Shown piece after piece: positions 28,361-37,018 of a stretch of 64,000 bases of DNA. Source of the stretch: Actinomycetes bacterium (lineage in GTDB: Bacteria > Actinomycetota > Actinomycetes > Propionibacteriales > Propionibacteriaceae). How positions within the stretch are numbered: the first letter of the stretch is position 1; each line of letters opens with the position of its first letter. Position numbers and translations under genes: made by a program. The stretch spans positions 119,016 through 183,015 of the forward strand of contig JAEWOI010000027.1 in the NCBI GenBank assembly GCA_023460935.1. The letters run 5' to 3'. The notes under the pieces are model-generated. The model had not been told where the DNA came from. It did no database searches and saw nothing but the letters and a program-made list of their open reading frames with translations.

Positions 28361-28421
28361 CGCTCGCCTTTCGCCATCTCAACCGATAGGAGAACCTTGC
28401 CACCCGTGACAGCATGGGGCC

Positions 28422-28802
28422 ATGCTCGTCCGATTCCTCGCCAGCGCCGCGGCCCTAGCCGTCGCCACCTGGCTGCTTCCCGGGATCACCCTCGCTGAAG
28501 GCGACGACTGGAGCCGTGCCATCACCATGCTGGCCGTGGCGGCCATCTTCGGTGTGGTGAACACGGTGATCAAGCCGCTGTTCAAGTTCGTGACCGCCCC
28601 GCTGATCTTCATCTCCCTCGGCCTGTTCCTGCTGGTCATCAACGCCGTCCTGCTGCAGCTGGTGTCCTGGGCGGCGGAGCAGCTGCGGCTCGGTTGGCAC
28701 GTGGCCGACTGGGGCTCTGCGTTCTGGGGCGCCCTGATCGTCTCGATCGTCAGCTTCATCCTCAACGCCTTCTTCGGCAAGCGGGGCGAGGTGCACCGTT
28801 GA
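28422..28802 (+). CDS. Phage-holin-4_2-family membrane protein
   Basis: 126 residues, four membrane segments: LASAAALAVATWLLPGITL, ITMLAVAAIFGVVNTVIKPL, LIFISLGLFLLVINAVLLQL and a C-terminal FWGALIVSIVSFILNAFFG. The VVNTVIKPL-then-P signature between the second and third helix is characteristic of this widespread chromosomal family, which is not tied to phages despite its name. The stop overlaps the next gene's TTG start (TTGA), so the two are coupled. Confidence 0.9.
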   Translation: MLVRFLASAAALAVATWLLPGITLAEGDDWSRAITMLAVAAIFGVVNTVIKPLFKFVTAPLIFISLGLFLLVINAVLLQLVSWAAEQLRLGWHVADWGSAFWGALIVSIVSFILNAFFGKRGEVHR

Positions 28803-29278
28803 GCGAGCCGGCCCGGATCGTGTTCGTCTGCTGGGGCAATATCTGCCGTTCCCCGATGGCGGAGGTGGTGGCCAGGGCCCACGCCGCCCGCGCCGGTCTG
28901 CACGGGGTGGAGTTCAGCAGCGCCGGCGTGAGCGCGGAGGAGGCCGGCAACCCGATGGACCCGCGCGCCGTCGACACGCTGCGGGCCGCCGGCTACCGGC
29001 CGGCTGGGCACCGCGCCCACCGGATCACGGCCGACGAGGCGAGGTCCGCCGCGATGCTGATCGGCATGGAGCAGCTCCACCTGAACCGGCTGCGGAAGCT
29101 GGTGCCCGGCATCCACGACCTCTACCTGCTCACCGACTTCGACCCGGCGTCGCGTCCGGGCACGCCGATCGAGGACCCCTGGTACGGCGACCCGTCCGAC
29201 TTCGAGGTGGCGCTGGCCCAGATCGAGGCGGCGATGCCGGAGGTGATCAGGCGGGCCCGTGAGCTGGTGCCGGCATGA
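28799..29278 (+). CDS. Low-molecular-weight protein-tyrosine phosphatase
   Basis: 159 residues. The P-loop CWGNICRSPMAEVV has the C(X)5R signature with nucleophile Cys and Arg; the general acid Asp is in IEDPWYGDPSDF near the C-terminus. Length is normal for the family (about 160). TTG 28799 overlaps the preceding stop; it is the only start that keeps the first strand ARIVFVCWGN. Likely dephosphorylates phosphotyrosine on proteins; the target is unknown. Confidence 0.92.
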   Translation: MSEPARIVFVCWGNICRSPMAEVVARAHAARAGLHGVEFSSAGVSAEEAGNPMDPRAVDTLRAAGYRPAGHRAHRITADEARSAAMLIGMEQLHLNRLRKLVPGIHDLYLLTDFDPASRPGTPIEDPWYGDPSDFEVALAQIEAAMPEVIRRARELVPA

Positions 29279-29344
29279 CGGCGGCGAACTGCGCTTGCGG
29301 ATCGGCTCAGTCCGCCGGCCGCCCGATCATGGCAGGCTGGTGAC

Positions 29345-30034
29345 ATGCACATCCTCGTTGTCGACGACGACCAGGCCGTCCGCGACTCCCTGGCCAGGTC
29401 GCTGCACTACTCCGGGTGGGAAGTCACCACGGCCAGCGACGGCATCGAGGCCCTCGCCCGGCTGTCGGCGATGCGCCCGGACGCCGTGATCATGGACGTG
29501 ATGATGCCCCGGCTCGACGGGCTGGAGACCACCCGCTCGCTGCGCGCGTCCGGCAACGACGTGCCGATCCTCGTGCTGACCGCCAGGGACGCCGTCGGCG
29601 ACCGCGTGGACGGGCTGGACGCCGGCGCGGACGACTACATGGCCAAGCCGTTCTCGTTCGAGGAGCTGCAGGCCCGGCTGCGGGCCCTGACCCGGCGGGT
29701 GCGCCCGGCGACCGACGAGGCCGGCGCCGAGGTGCTGGGCTTCGCCGACCTGAGCCTCGACCTGCAGACCCGCGAGGTCACCCGCGGCGGCCGCAGGATC
29801 AGCCTCACCCGTACCGAGTTCGCCCTGCTGCAGACCTTCCTGGAGAACCCCCGCCGGGTGCTGGAACGCAGCTGGCTGCTCAACGAGGTGTGGGGTTTCG
29901 ACTTCCCGACCACCGCCAACTCCCTCGAGGTCTACATCGGCTACCTGCGCCGCAAGACCGAGGGTGAGGGCGAGCCGAGGCTGATCCACACCGTGCGCGG
30001 CATCGGCTACGTGCTGCGCGAGACCCCGCCGTGA
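29345..30034 (+). CDS. MprA-like OmpR-family response regulator
   Basis: 229 residues. Receiver domain with acidic pair in VVDDDQ, phospho-acceptor Asp51 in VIMDVMMPRLDG, and Lys101 in YMAKPFSF. The C-terminal winged helix has RISLTRTEFALLQTFLENP, then NSLEVYIGYLRRKTEGEG and HTVRGIGYVLRE, typical of OmpR/PhoB DNA-binding domains. Its stop overlaps the kinase GTG start (GTGA). Resembles mycobacterial MprA, an envelope-stress regulator. Confidence 0.93.
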   Translation: MHILVVDDDQAVRDSLARSLHYSGWEVTTASDGIEALARLSAMRPDAVIMDVMMPRLDGLETTRSLRASGNDVPILVLTARDAVGDRVDGLDAGADDYMAKPFSFEELQARLRALTRRVRPATDEAGAEVLGFADLSLDLQTREVTRGGRRISLTRTEFALLQTFLENPRRVLERSWLLNEVWGFDFPTTANSLEVYIGYLRRKTEGEGEPRLIHTVRGIGYVLRETPP

Positions 30035-31485
30035 TCCGCTGGCTCCGCTCGGTCCTCTCGGTAACCAATCGCCCGCTGCACGACCGGCTCGCAGCCCTGG
30101 TGTCGGCGGCTGTCGCCGGCGCGGTCGCGATCACCGGCGTGGCCGCCTACATCATCACCACGGTCGCGGTCTACGACCAGCTCGACCGGGAGCTGATCGA
30201 GATCGCAGCCGTCACCAGCAACTGGATCTCCGGCGACGTGGAGTCGATGGGCGGGCTGAACAGCGACGCCCTGGCCACCGCCCACGTGACGGTGCTGCTG
30301 ATCCGCTCGGACAACCACACGATCTCCCCGCCGGGCACCACCACCGTCCTCGTGCCGACCGCGCGCGAGCTCGCCGTGGCCCGCACCCAGACCGGCTCCT
30401 CAGCACGGACCGGCGTGGACAGCCTCGACGTCGCGCACCGGATCGTCGCAGTGCCGCTGACCGACGGGGACAACCACTACGCGCTGGTGCTGGGACGGCC
30501 GCTGCAGCCCACCGACGAGATCCTGCGGATCCTGGCGTTCTCGCTGCTGACCTTCGGCCTGCTCGCCGTGCTGGTCGCCGGCGCCATCGGCTGGGTTATC
30601 GCCCGGTCGGGCCTGCAGCCCATCCGGCGGCTCACCGACGCGGTCACCCGCGTGACCGAGACCGACCAGCTGGCGCCGATCGAGCCCGACGGCATGGACG
30701 AGCTCACCGACCTGACCCGCTCGTTCAACACCATGATGAAGACCCTGGAGTCGTCGAGGGAACGGCAGCGCCGGCTGATCGCAGACGCCGGCCACGAACT
30801 GCGCACCCCGCTGACGTCGCTGCGCACCAACGTCGAGCTGCTGATCGCCGACGACCGGCAGGGCATGCTGCCGGCCGGTGCGCGGGGGGAGATCCTGCGC
30901 GACATCGCAGCCCAGCTGGGCGAGTTCACCCAGCTGATCGGCGACCTGGTGCACCTTTCCCGGGAGGACACGGTGACCGCCCACCCGGAGCCGATCGATC
31001 TCCGCGACGTCGTGAACAGCGCCGTCACCAGGGCCCGTCGGCGCGGTCCGGGCCTGGTGTTCGACGTGGAATTGGAGCCCTTGTTCCTGGTCGGTGAGCC
31101 CGACAGCCTGGAACGCGCGATCACGAACCTGCTCGACAACGCCGTGAAGTTCTCCCCACCGGGCGGGACGGTCAGCGTCCGCCTCACCGGGGACCGGCTG
31201 CGGATCTCGGACCAGGGTCCCGGCATCGCCGAGGCCGACCTGCCGCACGTCTTCGACCGGTTCTACCGCTCCGACCAGGCCCGCAACACCCCCGGCTCGG
31301 GCCTCGGGTTGTCGATCGTCGCCCAGACGATCAAGGCCCACGGCGGCTGGGTCAAGGCCGGCCGTTCGGTCGACGGCGGTGCTGAGTTCACCATCCGGCT
31401 GCCCGGTTCCAGCGTGCCGCCGGAGGACGACCGGGAGATCACCGACGGCGAGGGCACCGTCCTCCTGCCCCGGGTCACCAGCTGA
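30031..31485 (+). CDS. MprB-like sensor histidine kinase
   Basis: 484 residues, membrane bound: segments near residues 25-50 and 165-195 enclose an extracytoplasmic sensor region, followed by HAMP (ARSGLQPIRRLTDAVTRVTE). The dimerisation/phosphorylation helix is ADAGHELRTPLTSLRTN with phospho-acceptor His255. The ATPase domain has N box ITNLLDNAVKFSPP, G1 box ISDQGPGIAEADL, F box FDRFYRSD and G2 GSGLGLSIV. GTG 30031 is coupled to the response regulator, its evident partner. Confidence 0.93.
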   Translation: MIRWLRSVLSVTNRPLHDRLAALVSAAVAGAVAITGVAAYIITTVAVYDQLDRELIEIAAVTSNWISGDVESMGGLNSDALATAHVTVLLIRSDNHTISPPGTTTVLVPTARELAVARTQTGSSARTGVDSLDVAHRIVAVPLTDGDNHYALVLGRPLQPTDEILRILAFSLLTFGLLAVLVAGAIGWVIARSGLQPIRRLTDAVTRVTETDQLAPIEPDGMDELTDLTRSFNTMMKTLESSRERQRRLIADAGHELRTPLTSLRTNVELLIADDRQGMLPAGARGEILRDIAAQLGEFTQLIGDLVHLSREDTVTAHPEPIDLRDVVNSAVTRARRRGPGLVFDVELEPLFLVGEPDSLERAITNLLDNAVKFSPPGGTVSVRLTGDRLRISDQGPGIAEADLPHVFDRFYRSDQARNTPGSGLGLSIVAQTIKAHGGWVKAGRSVDGGAEFTIRLPGSSVPPEDDREITDGEGTVLLPRVTS

Positions 31486-31488
31486 CCG

Positions 31489-31553
31489 AATGGGGACGGT
31501 TCCGAGTTTCGTAAGAGGGAATGGGGACGGCTCCGAATCTCGGAACCGTCCCC
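31489..31553. repeat. GGGGACGGTTCC-type repeat, direct and inverted copies
   Basis: A 23-base unit at 31489-31511 recurs at 31520-31542 with three changes, and a 15-bp inverted repeat pairs 31492-31506 (GGGGACGGTTCCGAG) with 31539-31553. It lies between the convergent kinase and cysteine hydrolase genes and may terminate both. A related element is at 38601-38717. Confidence 0.85.
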
Positions 31554-31577
31554 GGTGCGCCTGGGACGAGAGGGACG

Positions 31578-32213
31578 TCAGTAGCCGCGGGAGGTGTCCG
31601 CGGCGGCGTCGGCGCCCTCGAGGGCAGCGACGAAATCGGCTGTGGCCATCGGCTTGGAGAACATCGGGTAGTCGAACTTGATCGCGTTCTCGTGCTCGGC
31701 CAGCGAGGTGGCGCCGACGGCGTCGGTGAGCGTGATCACCTCAAAGCCCTTCTCGTAGGCCGACCGCATGGTCGACTCGACGCAGCAGTTGGTGAGGAAG
31801 CCGGCCAGCGCCACCGTCTTGATGCCGAGGCTGCGCAGGATGAAGTCGAGGTTCGTGGAACCGAAGGCGTCCAGACCGCGCTTGCCCTCGAGCACGATGT
31901 CGCCCTCGGCCGGGGCCACGTCGGCAACGATCTCACAACCCCAGGTGCCCTTGACGAAGGAGTTGGAGTCGACGACGCCCTTGAGGATGCCGTAGGGGTG
32001 GCTGCTGATCTCGTAGTAGCCGGGCTGGAAGGAGATCGGGCTGTGGATCACGGTGGCCCCGGCGGCGTGCGCAGCGTCCAGCGCCTCCCTGGTGTTGGCC
32101 AGCATGTCGGTGGCCGCCATCACCTCGGCCACGGCGCCGTGCAGGGTGCCGCCCTCGCTGGTGAAGTCGTTCTGGTACTCGATCAGCACCAGAGCTGTGG
32201 TCCTGGGGTCCAT
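31578..32213 (-). CDS. Isochorismatase-family cysteine hydrolase
   Basis: 211 residues. The family triad is visible: Asp in LVLIEYQNDFTSEGG, Lys in LEGKRGLDAFGSTNL and Cys in AGFLTNCCVESTMRSAYEKG. This fold hydrolyses small amides or isochorismate; the Gly-Phe-Leu-Thr-Asn-Cys-Cys-Val motif is common in nicotinamidase-like and carbamoyl-hydrolase members, so exact substrate is open. ATG 32213; the much longer open frame upstream does not match the family. Flanked by a GGGGACGGTTCC-type repeat downstream and by the dld terminator upstream, so it should have its own promoter. Confidence 0.88.
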   Translation of the reverse strand: MDPRTTALVLIEYQNDFTSEGGTLHGAVAEVMAATDMLANTREALDAAHAAGATVIHSPISFQPGYYEISSHPYGILKGVVDSNSFVKGTWGCEIVADVAPAEGDIVLEGKRGLDAFGSTNLDFILRSLGIKTVALAGFLTNCCVESTMRSAYEKGFEVITLTDAVGATSLAEHENAIKFDYPMFSKPMATADFVAALEGADAAADTSRGY

Positions 32214-32320
32214 GGGTGATCCTTCCGCTGCCTGCCCCCGGGCCCTCCCCGGGGCATTTCCCGCATTGTGGACCTCCACCACCCTCGCGCGCAGCCCGAA
32301 TGCCACGATCGCGGACGCAG

Positions 32321-32358
32321 CCGACCCCGCCGTCCGGGGGTGCGGACGGCGGGGTCGG
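32321..32358 (-). terminator. Terminator of the lactate operon
   Basis: Perfect 16-bp stem (32321-32336 with 32343-32358) and a 6-base loop, starting 10 bases after the dehydrogenase stop at 32369 on the minus strand. Confidence 0.85.
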
Positions 32359-32368
32359 AGCGCTGGGG

Positions 32369-35182
32369 TCAGAGGGCCTGTTCGGCCAGCATCTCCAGCA
32401 CGTGCCGGTACGGCTTCCCTGTGGCCCGGGTCATGCCCAGCTCGCAGGTGCGGTTGCAGCTGCCGTGCGCCTCGGCGTCGAGGGCTGCGGCCTCGGCGGC
32501 CTCCCGCCTCGTTGCCGAAGCCGTGAGCTCCGGGTGCAGCATGCCGCGGTCGCCGGCGAAGGCGCAGCAGCCCCAGTCGACCGGGACGTTGACCTTCTCG
32601 GCCACCGCCTCCGACACCTTCACCAGGTCGGGGTTGAGCCCCATCTGGGTGGAGGAGCAGGTCGGATGGATCGTCATCGACTCCAGCTTGCGGTACTCCC
32701 CGAGGACGGGCAGGACATGCCGGGCCACGAAGGCCACCGAGTCGATCATCTGGATGTGCAGGTCCGGGTCGGCCTCGATCATGTGCACGAAGCCCTCGGT
32801 GCAGCTGGAGGCGTCGCAGACCACCGGCAGCCGGCCGTTGTCCGTGACTTCCCGCAGGATCGGCAGCACCCGCGCGCGCATGGCCGCGTAGCCGTTCGGG
32901 ATGCCCTTGCTGGACCACGGAGTGCCGCAGCACATCGACTCGATCTGCTCTGGCACCAGCAGCTTGATGCCGGCCTTCTCGCACAGCGCCTCGAAGCTGA
33001 CCTGCACCCCGGGACCCTCCAGCGGGCCGAACATCACGTTCACGCACGCCGGCAGGTAGACCGCGGTCACCTCACCATCGGGACGGGGCCTGGACCGCTT
33101 CGCACCGCCACCGGGCAGTTCCGGTGACCACAGCGGGATGTTGTCGTCCCCGAGCACCGCCCTGGCGGCCTTGTCGACGCCCACCAGGGTGGTCTCGAGC
33201 GGGCCGGGCAGCTTGTCGGTGATGCTCATCACCGTGGAGAAGGTGCCGGTCGTGCCCTTCCAGTGCTTGGAGAGGGTCGTCCACACCGCCTTGGTGGCAG
33301 CAGGAGTGGTCTTCTCCCGACGCAGCTTCTTCACCAGCAGGCCGGTGTTGATCTTCACCGGGCAGGCCGTGCCACACATGCCGTCGACGGCGCAGGTGTG
33401 CACCACCTGGTAGTTGAAGTCCTTCTCCAGCCTGGCCACGGCAGCGAGGTCACCGGCCAGTTCCAGGTTCTCGATCTCCCGGCGGACGGCGATCCGCTGC
33501 CGCGGGGTGAGCGTGAGGTCCCGGGACGGGCAGACCGGCTCGCAGTAGCCGCACGAGGTGCAGCGGTCGACTTCCGCCTCGACGCTGGGGTTCAGCTTGA
33601 TGTGCTTGAGGTGGATGTCGGGGTCGTCGGTGATGATCGTGCCGACGTTGAGCAGGCCCTTGGGGTCGAACAGCCGCTTGATCTCGACCATCACCTCGTA
33701 CAGCTCGTCGCCGTACTGGCGCCGGACGAAGGGTGCCATCACCCTGCCGGTGCCGTGCTCGGCCTTGAGCGAGCCGTCGTTGGCGATGATCAGTTCGACC
33801 ATGTCCTCGGTGAAGTCGATGTAACGACGCATCTGCTCGTCGTCCTCGAACCGGTCGGTGATCATGAAGTGGATGTTGCCGTCCTTGGCGTGGCCGAAGA
33901 TGACCGAGTCCTCGTAGGAGTACCGGTCGAACAGCACAGCCAGTTCGAGGCAGGTGTCGGCGAGCTTCTCCACTGGCACGACCACGTCCTCCAGCAGCGC
34001 GGTGCTGCCGCTCCTGCGGGCGCCGGCCACCGAGGTGTACAGGCCCTTGCGGAGCGTCCACAGGTCGGCGCGCAGCTTCGGGTCGTCGGCCAGTTCAACC
34101 GGGCCGCCGACGGGCAGCTGGTCCAGGGTCGGACGCGCCGCCTGCGCAAGGTGTTCCAGTTCCTCCCGCGAGGTGGCCTGGTACTCCAGCAGCAGGGCAG
34201 CCTGGGCCTTGACCTGCAGCTCCTTGATCATCGCCGGCGTCTCGGGGAAGGCCTGGCCCACCCGCAGCGACGTGGCGTCCATCAGCTCCAGCGTCGCGGC
34301 ACCCGTGGCCACGAGCCCCGGCAGGGACTGGTTGGCCGCGTACAGGTCGTCGAAGACCACCAGCGCGGTCTTGATGTGGCTGCGCAGCGGGATCGTGCGG
34401 AACGTCGCCGAGGCTACGAACGCCAGCGTGCCCTCACTGCCGATCAGCAGGTGGGTCAGGATGTCGACGGGGTTGTCGTAGTCCACCAGGGAGTTGATGC
34501 CGTAGCCCATGGTGTTCTTCATCGAGAACTGCTGGGCGATCTTGGCCACCGACGCCGGGTTGGAGACGACCCGCTGGCGCAGCTTGAGCAGCCCCTCGTA
34601 GAGGGCGGGCTCAAGCGTGCGCAGCTTCTCGTCCGCGTCCGGGGCGCCGGTGTCGATCACGGTGCCGGAAGGCAGTACCGCGACCAGCGACTCCAGCGTG
34701 CGGTAGCTGTTCTCCACCGTGCCGCAAGCCATGCCGGAGGAGTTGTTCGCCACCACTCCGCCGATGGTGCAGGCTGCCTCACTGGCCGGGTCCGGGCCGA
34801 ACTTGCGCCCGTACTTGACCAGCCTGGCGTTGAGCTGCTTGACGGTGACGCCCGGCTGCACCCGCACCCTGGCGCCGTCGTCCAGCACCTCCACGCCCTG
34901 GAAGTTGCGGCGCACGTCGGCCAGCACCCCTTCGGTGCCGGCCTGCCCCGAGAGGCTGGTGCCGCCGGAGCGGAAGGTCAACGCTATGCCTGCTGCCGAG
35001 GTGGCCCGGAGCAACCGGGCCACCTCCTCTGCGTCCCTGGGGGCGACGAGAGCTGACGGCAGCAGGAGGAGGTGCGACGCGTCATGGGCGAGGGCGCGTC
35101 GCTGTAGCTCATTCGTCCGGACCTGCTGGGGGTCGGCTACGCAGCCGCCCAGCAGGGTGGTGAGTTCGGACTGGGTAAGCAT
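32369..35182 (-). CDS. dld: FAD- and Fe-S-binding D-lactate dehydrogenase-type oxidoreductase
   Basis: 937 residues. Oxidises a 2-hydroxy acid, most likely D-lactate, feeding electrons to the quinone pool. N-terminal PCMH-type FAD domain (GIALTFRSGGTSLSGQAG; ACTIGGVVANNSSGMACGTV), FAD-oxidase C-terminal domain, then two 4Fe-4S motifs, CTSCGYCEPVCPSRD and CAVDGMCGTACPV, and CCG domains (SMCCGTPWSSKG; WGCCAFAGDRG) as in GlcF/LldE. The layout equals the large Dld-II/YdiJ-type proteins. ATG 35182 is only 5 bases from the permease stop, so it is in one operon with lctP. The frame upstream to 35284 is a shadow. Confidence 0.9.
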   Translation of the reverse strand: MLTQSELTTLLGGCVADPQQVRTNELQRRALAHDASHLLLLPSALVAPRDAEEVARLLRATSAAGIALTFRSGGTSLSGQAGTEGVLADVRRNFQGVEVLDDGARVRVQPGVTVKQLNARLVKYGRKFGPDPASEAACTIGGVVANNSSGMACGTVENSYRTLESLVAVLPSGTVIDTGAPDADEKLRTLEPALYEGLLKLRQRVVSNPASVAKIAQQFSMKNTMGYGINSLVDYDNPVDILTHLLIGSEGTLAFVASATFRTIPLRSHIKTALVVFDDLYAANQSLPGLVATGAATLELMDATSLRVGQAFPETPAMIKELQVKAQAALLLEYQATSREELEHLAQAARPTLDQLPVGGPVELADDPKLRADLWTLRKGLYTSVAGARRSGSTALLEDVVVPVEKLADTCLELAVLFDRYSYEDSVIFGHAKDGNIHFMITDRFEDDEQMRRYIDFTEDMVELIIANDGSLKAEHGTGRVMAPFVRRQYGDELYEVMVEIKRLFDPKGLLNVGTIITDDPDIHLKHIKLNPSVEAEVDRCTSCGYCEPVCPSRDLTLTPRQRIAVRREIENLELAGDLAAVARLEKDFNYQVVHTCAVDGMCGTACPVKINTGLLVKKLRREKTTPAATKAVWTTLSKHWKGTTGTFSTVMSITDKLPGPLETTLVGVDKAARAVLGDDNIPLWSPELPGGGAKRSRPRPDGEVTAVYLPACVNVMFGPLEGPGVQVSFEALCEKAGIKLLVPEQIESMCCGTPWSSKGIPNGYAAMRARVLPILREVTDNGRLPVVCDASSCTEGFVHMIEADPDLHIQMIDSVAFVARHVLPVLGEYRKLESMTIHPTCSSTQMGLNPDLVKVSEAVAEKVNVPVDWGCCAFAGDRGMLHPELTASATRREAAEAAALDAEAHGSCNRTCELGMTRATGKPYRHVLEMLAEQAL

Positions 35183-35187
35183 GGCGG

Positions 35188-36891
35188 TCACGGGGTGGTT
35201 GCGACTGCCGGCACCATCCACGCCCATGGACCGGCCTGCAGGACCACGATGATCGTGAAGTAGGCCAGCAGGGCCAGGCTCCACAGCACCACCTTGCGGA
35301 AGATGTCACCCTCCTTGTTGACCATGCCGACGGCCGCAGCGGCCACGGCGAGGTTCTGCGGGGAGATCATCTTGCCCATCACGCCACCGGAGGAGTTGGC
35401 CGCGGCCATCAGCACGGGGCTGAGCCCGGACTGCTCGGCAGCGGTCACCTGCAGCAGGCCGAACAGCGAGTTGGCCGAGGTGTCGGAGCCGGTGATGGCG
35501 ACGCCGATCCAGCCGATCAGCGGGGAGACGAAGGCGAACGCACCGACGAGGCCGATGGCCAGCGCGCGGCCGAGCTCAGCGGTCTGCCCGGACAGGTTCA
35601 TCACGTAGGCCAGGGCCAGCACCGAGAGGACGGTGATGATCGTGAACTTCAGCTGCTTGATGGTGTTGACGTAGGCCTGGACGGCGTCGGAGGCCTTCAC
35701 CTTGTAGGCGAAGCAGGTGATGATGCCCGAGAGCAGCAGCAGGGTGCCGGTGGCGCGCAGGTGGTCCAGGGTGAAGATCGTCGTGCCGACCGGGTTGCCG
35801 GCGGCGTTGAGGATCATCGAGCTGGCCTTGCCGTCCGCACCGATGGTGGCCAGGCCCGGCCACGGGAACTTCACCTGGCCGATGCTGAGCAGCCACGCCT
35901 TGACCGCCGGGATCTGGCTAATCGAGAAGACGATGATGATGATCGCGTAAGGAGCGATGGCCCCCCAGATGCGGGCGCCGCCGGTGGCGGTGACCTCGGG
36001 GTAGTTGGCCAGGCGGCCGGACTTCAGGGCCGCGGAGTCGCTGCCCTCCAGGTCGGCCTTCTCCAGCGGGATGGAGTTCTTGGGCTTCCAGAACCGCAGC
36101 ATCACCAGCACGACCGCGATGGTGACCAGGGCGGCCACGACGTCGGTGATCTCGACGGTGATGTAGTTGGCGGTGATGAACTGGGCGATACCGAAGACGA
36201 CACCGGCGACAACGGCGACCGGCCAGGTCTCGCGGACGCCGCGCCAGCCGTCGACCAGCAGCACCAGCACCAGCGGCACCACTGCGGCGACGAACGGGGT
36301 CTGGCGGCCGGCCATCTGGGACAGCACGTGCACGTCGATGCTGGTCACGCTGGACAGCGCGATGATCGGGGCGCCCATGGCGCCGAACGCCACGGGGGCG
36401 GTGTTGGCCAGCAGGGAGACGACGGCGGACTTCAGCGGCTTCATGCCAGCGGCCATCAGCATGGCTGCGGAAATGGCCACCGGGGCGCCGAAGCCGGCAA
36501 GGGCCTCCATCAGGGCGCCGAAGCAGAACGCGATCAGGATCGCGAGGATGCGCTGGTCGTCAGAGATCGAACGGATCAGCTGGCCGAGGGTCTCGAACCA
36601 GCCGGTGATGACCGAGAGCTGGTAGACCCAGATGGCGTTGAGCAGGATCCACATGATCGGGAACGCGCCGTAGAAGGCGCCTTCGGCGGTGGCGCTGAAC
36701 GCCATCATCGCGGGCATCCCCCAGCCGAAGATGGCCACGGCGATCGAGGTCACCAGGCCGATCACGGCTGCGAGCCAGGCCTTCACCTTGAACACGCCGA
36801 GCAGGATGAAGAGCAGGATCAGGGGCAGGGCGGCCAGGAGGGCCGAGAGCAGCAGGCTGCCGGCTATGGGCGCCAGCGGTTGAGTGAACAC
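35188..36891 (-). CDS. lctP: L-lactate permease
   Basis: 567 residues, about 13-14 membrane segments. LctP-family hallmarks: ILLFILLGVFKVKAWLAAVI, the central EALAGFGAPVAISAAML motif, GAMGAPIIALSSVT and the C-terminal SSGGVMGKMISPQNLAVAAA. Imports lactate (and glycolate) by proton symport. Start GTG 36891, with AGGAG ten bases upstream; the ATG-like start at 36942 lies inside the operator region and is rejected. First gene of the lctP-dld operon, divergent from the GntR regulator, so induction by lactate is likely. Confidence 0.94.
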   Translation of the reverse strand: MFTQPLAPIAGSLLLSALLAALPLILLFILLGVFKVKAWLAAVIGLVTSIAVAIFGWGMPAMMAFSATAEGAFYGAFPIMWILLNAIWVYQLSVITGWFETLGQLIRSISDDQRILAILIAFCFGALMEALAGFGAPVAISAAMLMAAGMKPLKSAVVSLLANTAPVAFGAMGAPIIALSSVTSIDVHVLSQMAGRQTPFVAAVVPLVLVLLVDGWRGVRETWPVAVVAGVVFGIAQFITANYITVEITDVVAALVTIAVVLVMLRFWKPKNSIPLEKADLEGSDSAALKSGRLANYPEVTATGGARIWGAIAPYAIIIIVFSISQIPAVKAWLLSIGQVKFPWPGLATIGADGKASSMILNAAGNPVGTTIFTLDHLRATGTLLLLSGIITCFAYKVKASDAVQAYVNTIKQLKFTIITVLSVLALAYVMNLSGQTAELGRALAIGLVGAFAFVSPLIGWIGVAITGSDTSANSLFGLLQVTAAEQSGLSPVLMAAANSSGGVMGKMISPQNLAVAAAAVGMVNKEGDIFRKVVLWSLALLAYFTIIVVLQAGPWAWMVPAVATTP

Positions 36892-36914
36892 GGTGGGAGA
36901 TCTCCTCACTGAGA

Positions 36915-36981
36915 TTGACCGACAAGTAGGATTGTCCGACAAGTAGACGCGTCGTGCAAGCGGTTTCGGGTTACTTGTTGG
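36915..36981. promoter_or_regulatory. Operator region for the GntR/LldR-type regulator
   Basis: Between the divergent permease and regulator lie TTGACCGACAA (36915-36925) and the perfect palindrome TTGTCCGACAA (36932-36942), both followed by GTAG, spaced 17 bases apart, and an inverted relative, TACTTGTTGG, at 36972-36981. TTGTNNGACAA fits the general GntR/FadR site pattern GTnnnAC. Confidence 0.7.
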
Positions 36982-37018
36982 AATATGATGTTGATCAGCA
37001 GCTAGTCAGGGGTGGACC

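Noticed and set aside
28422..28802. Holin-family gene as a sign of a prophage
   Set aside because: This family is a common chromosomal membrane protein; no other phage genes adjoin.
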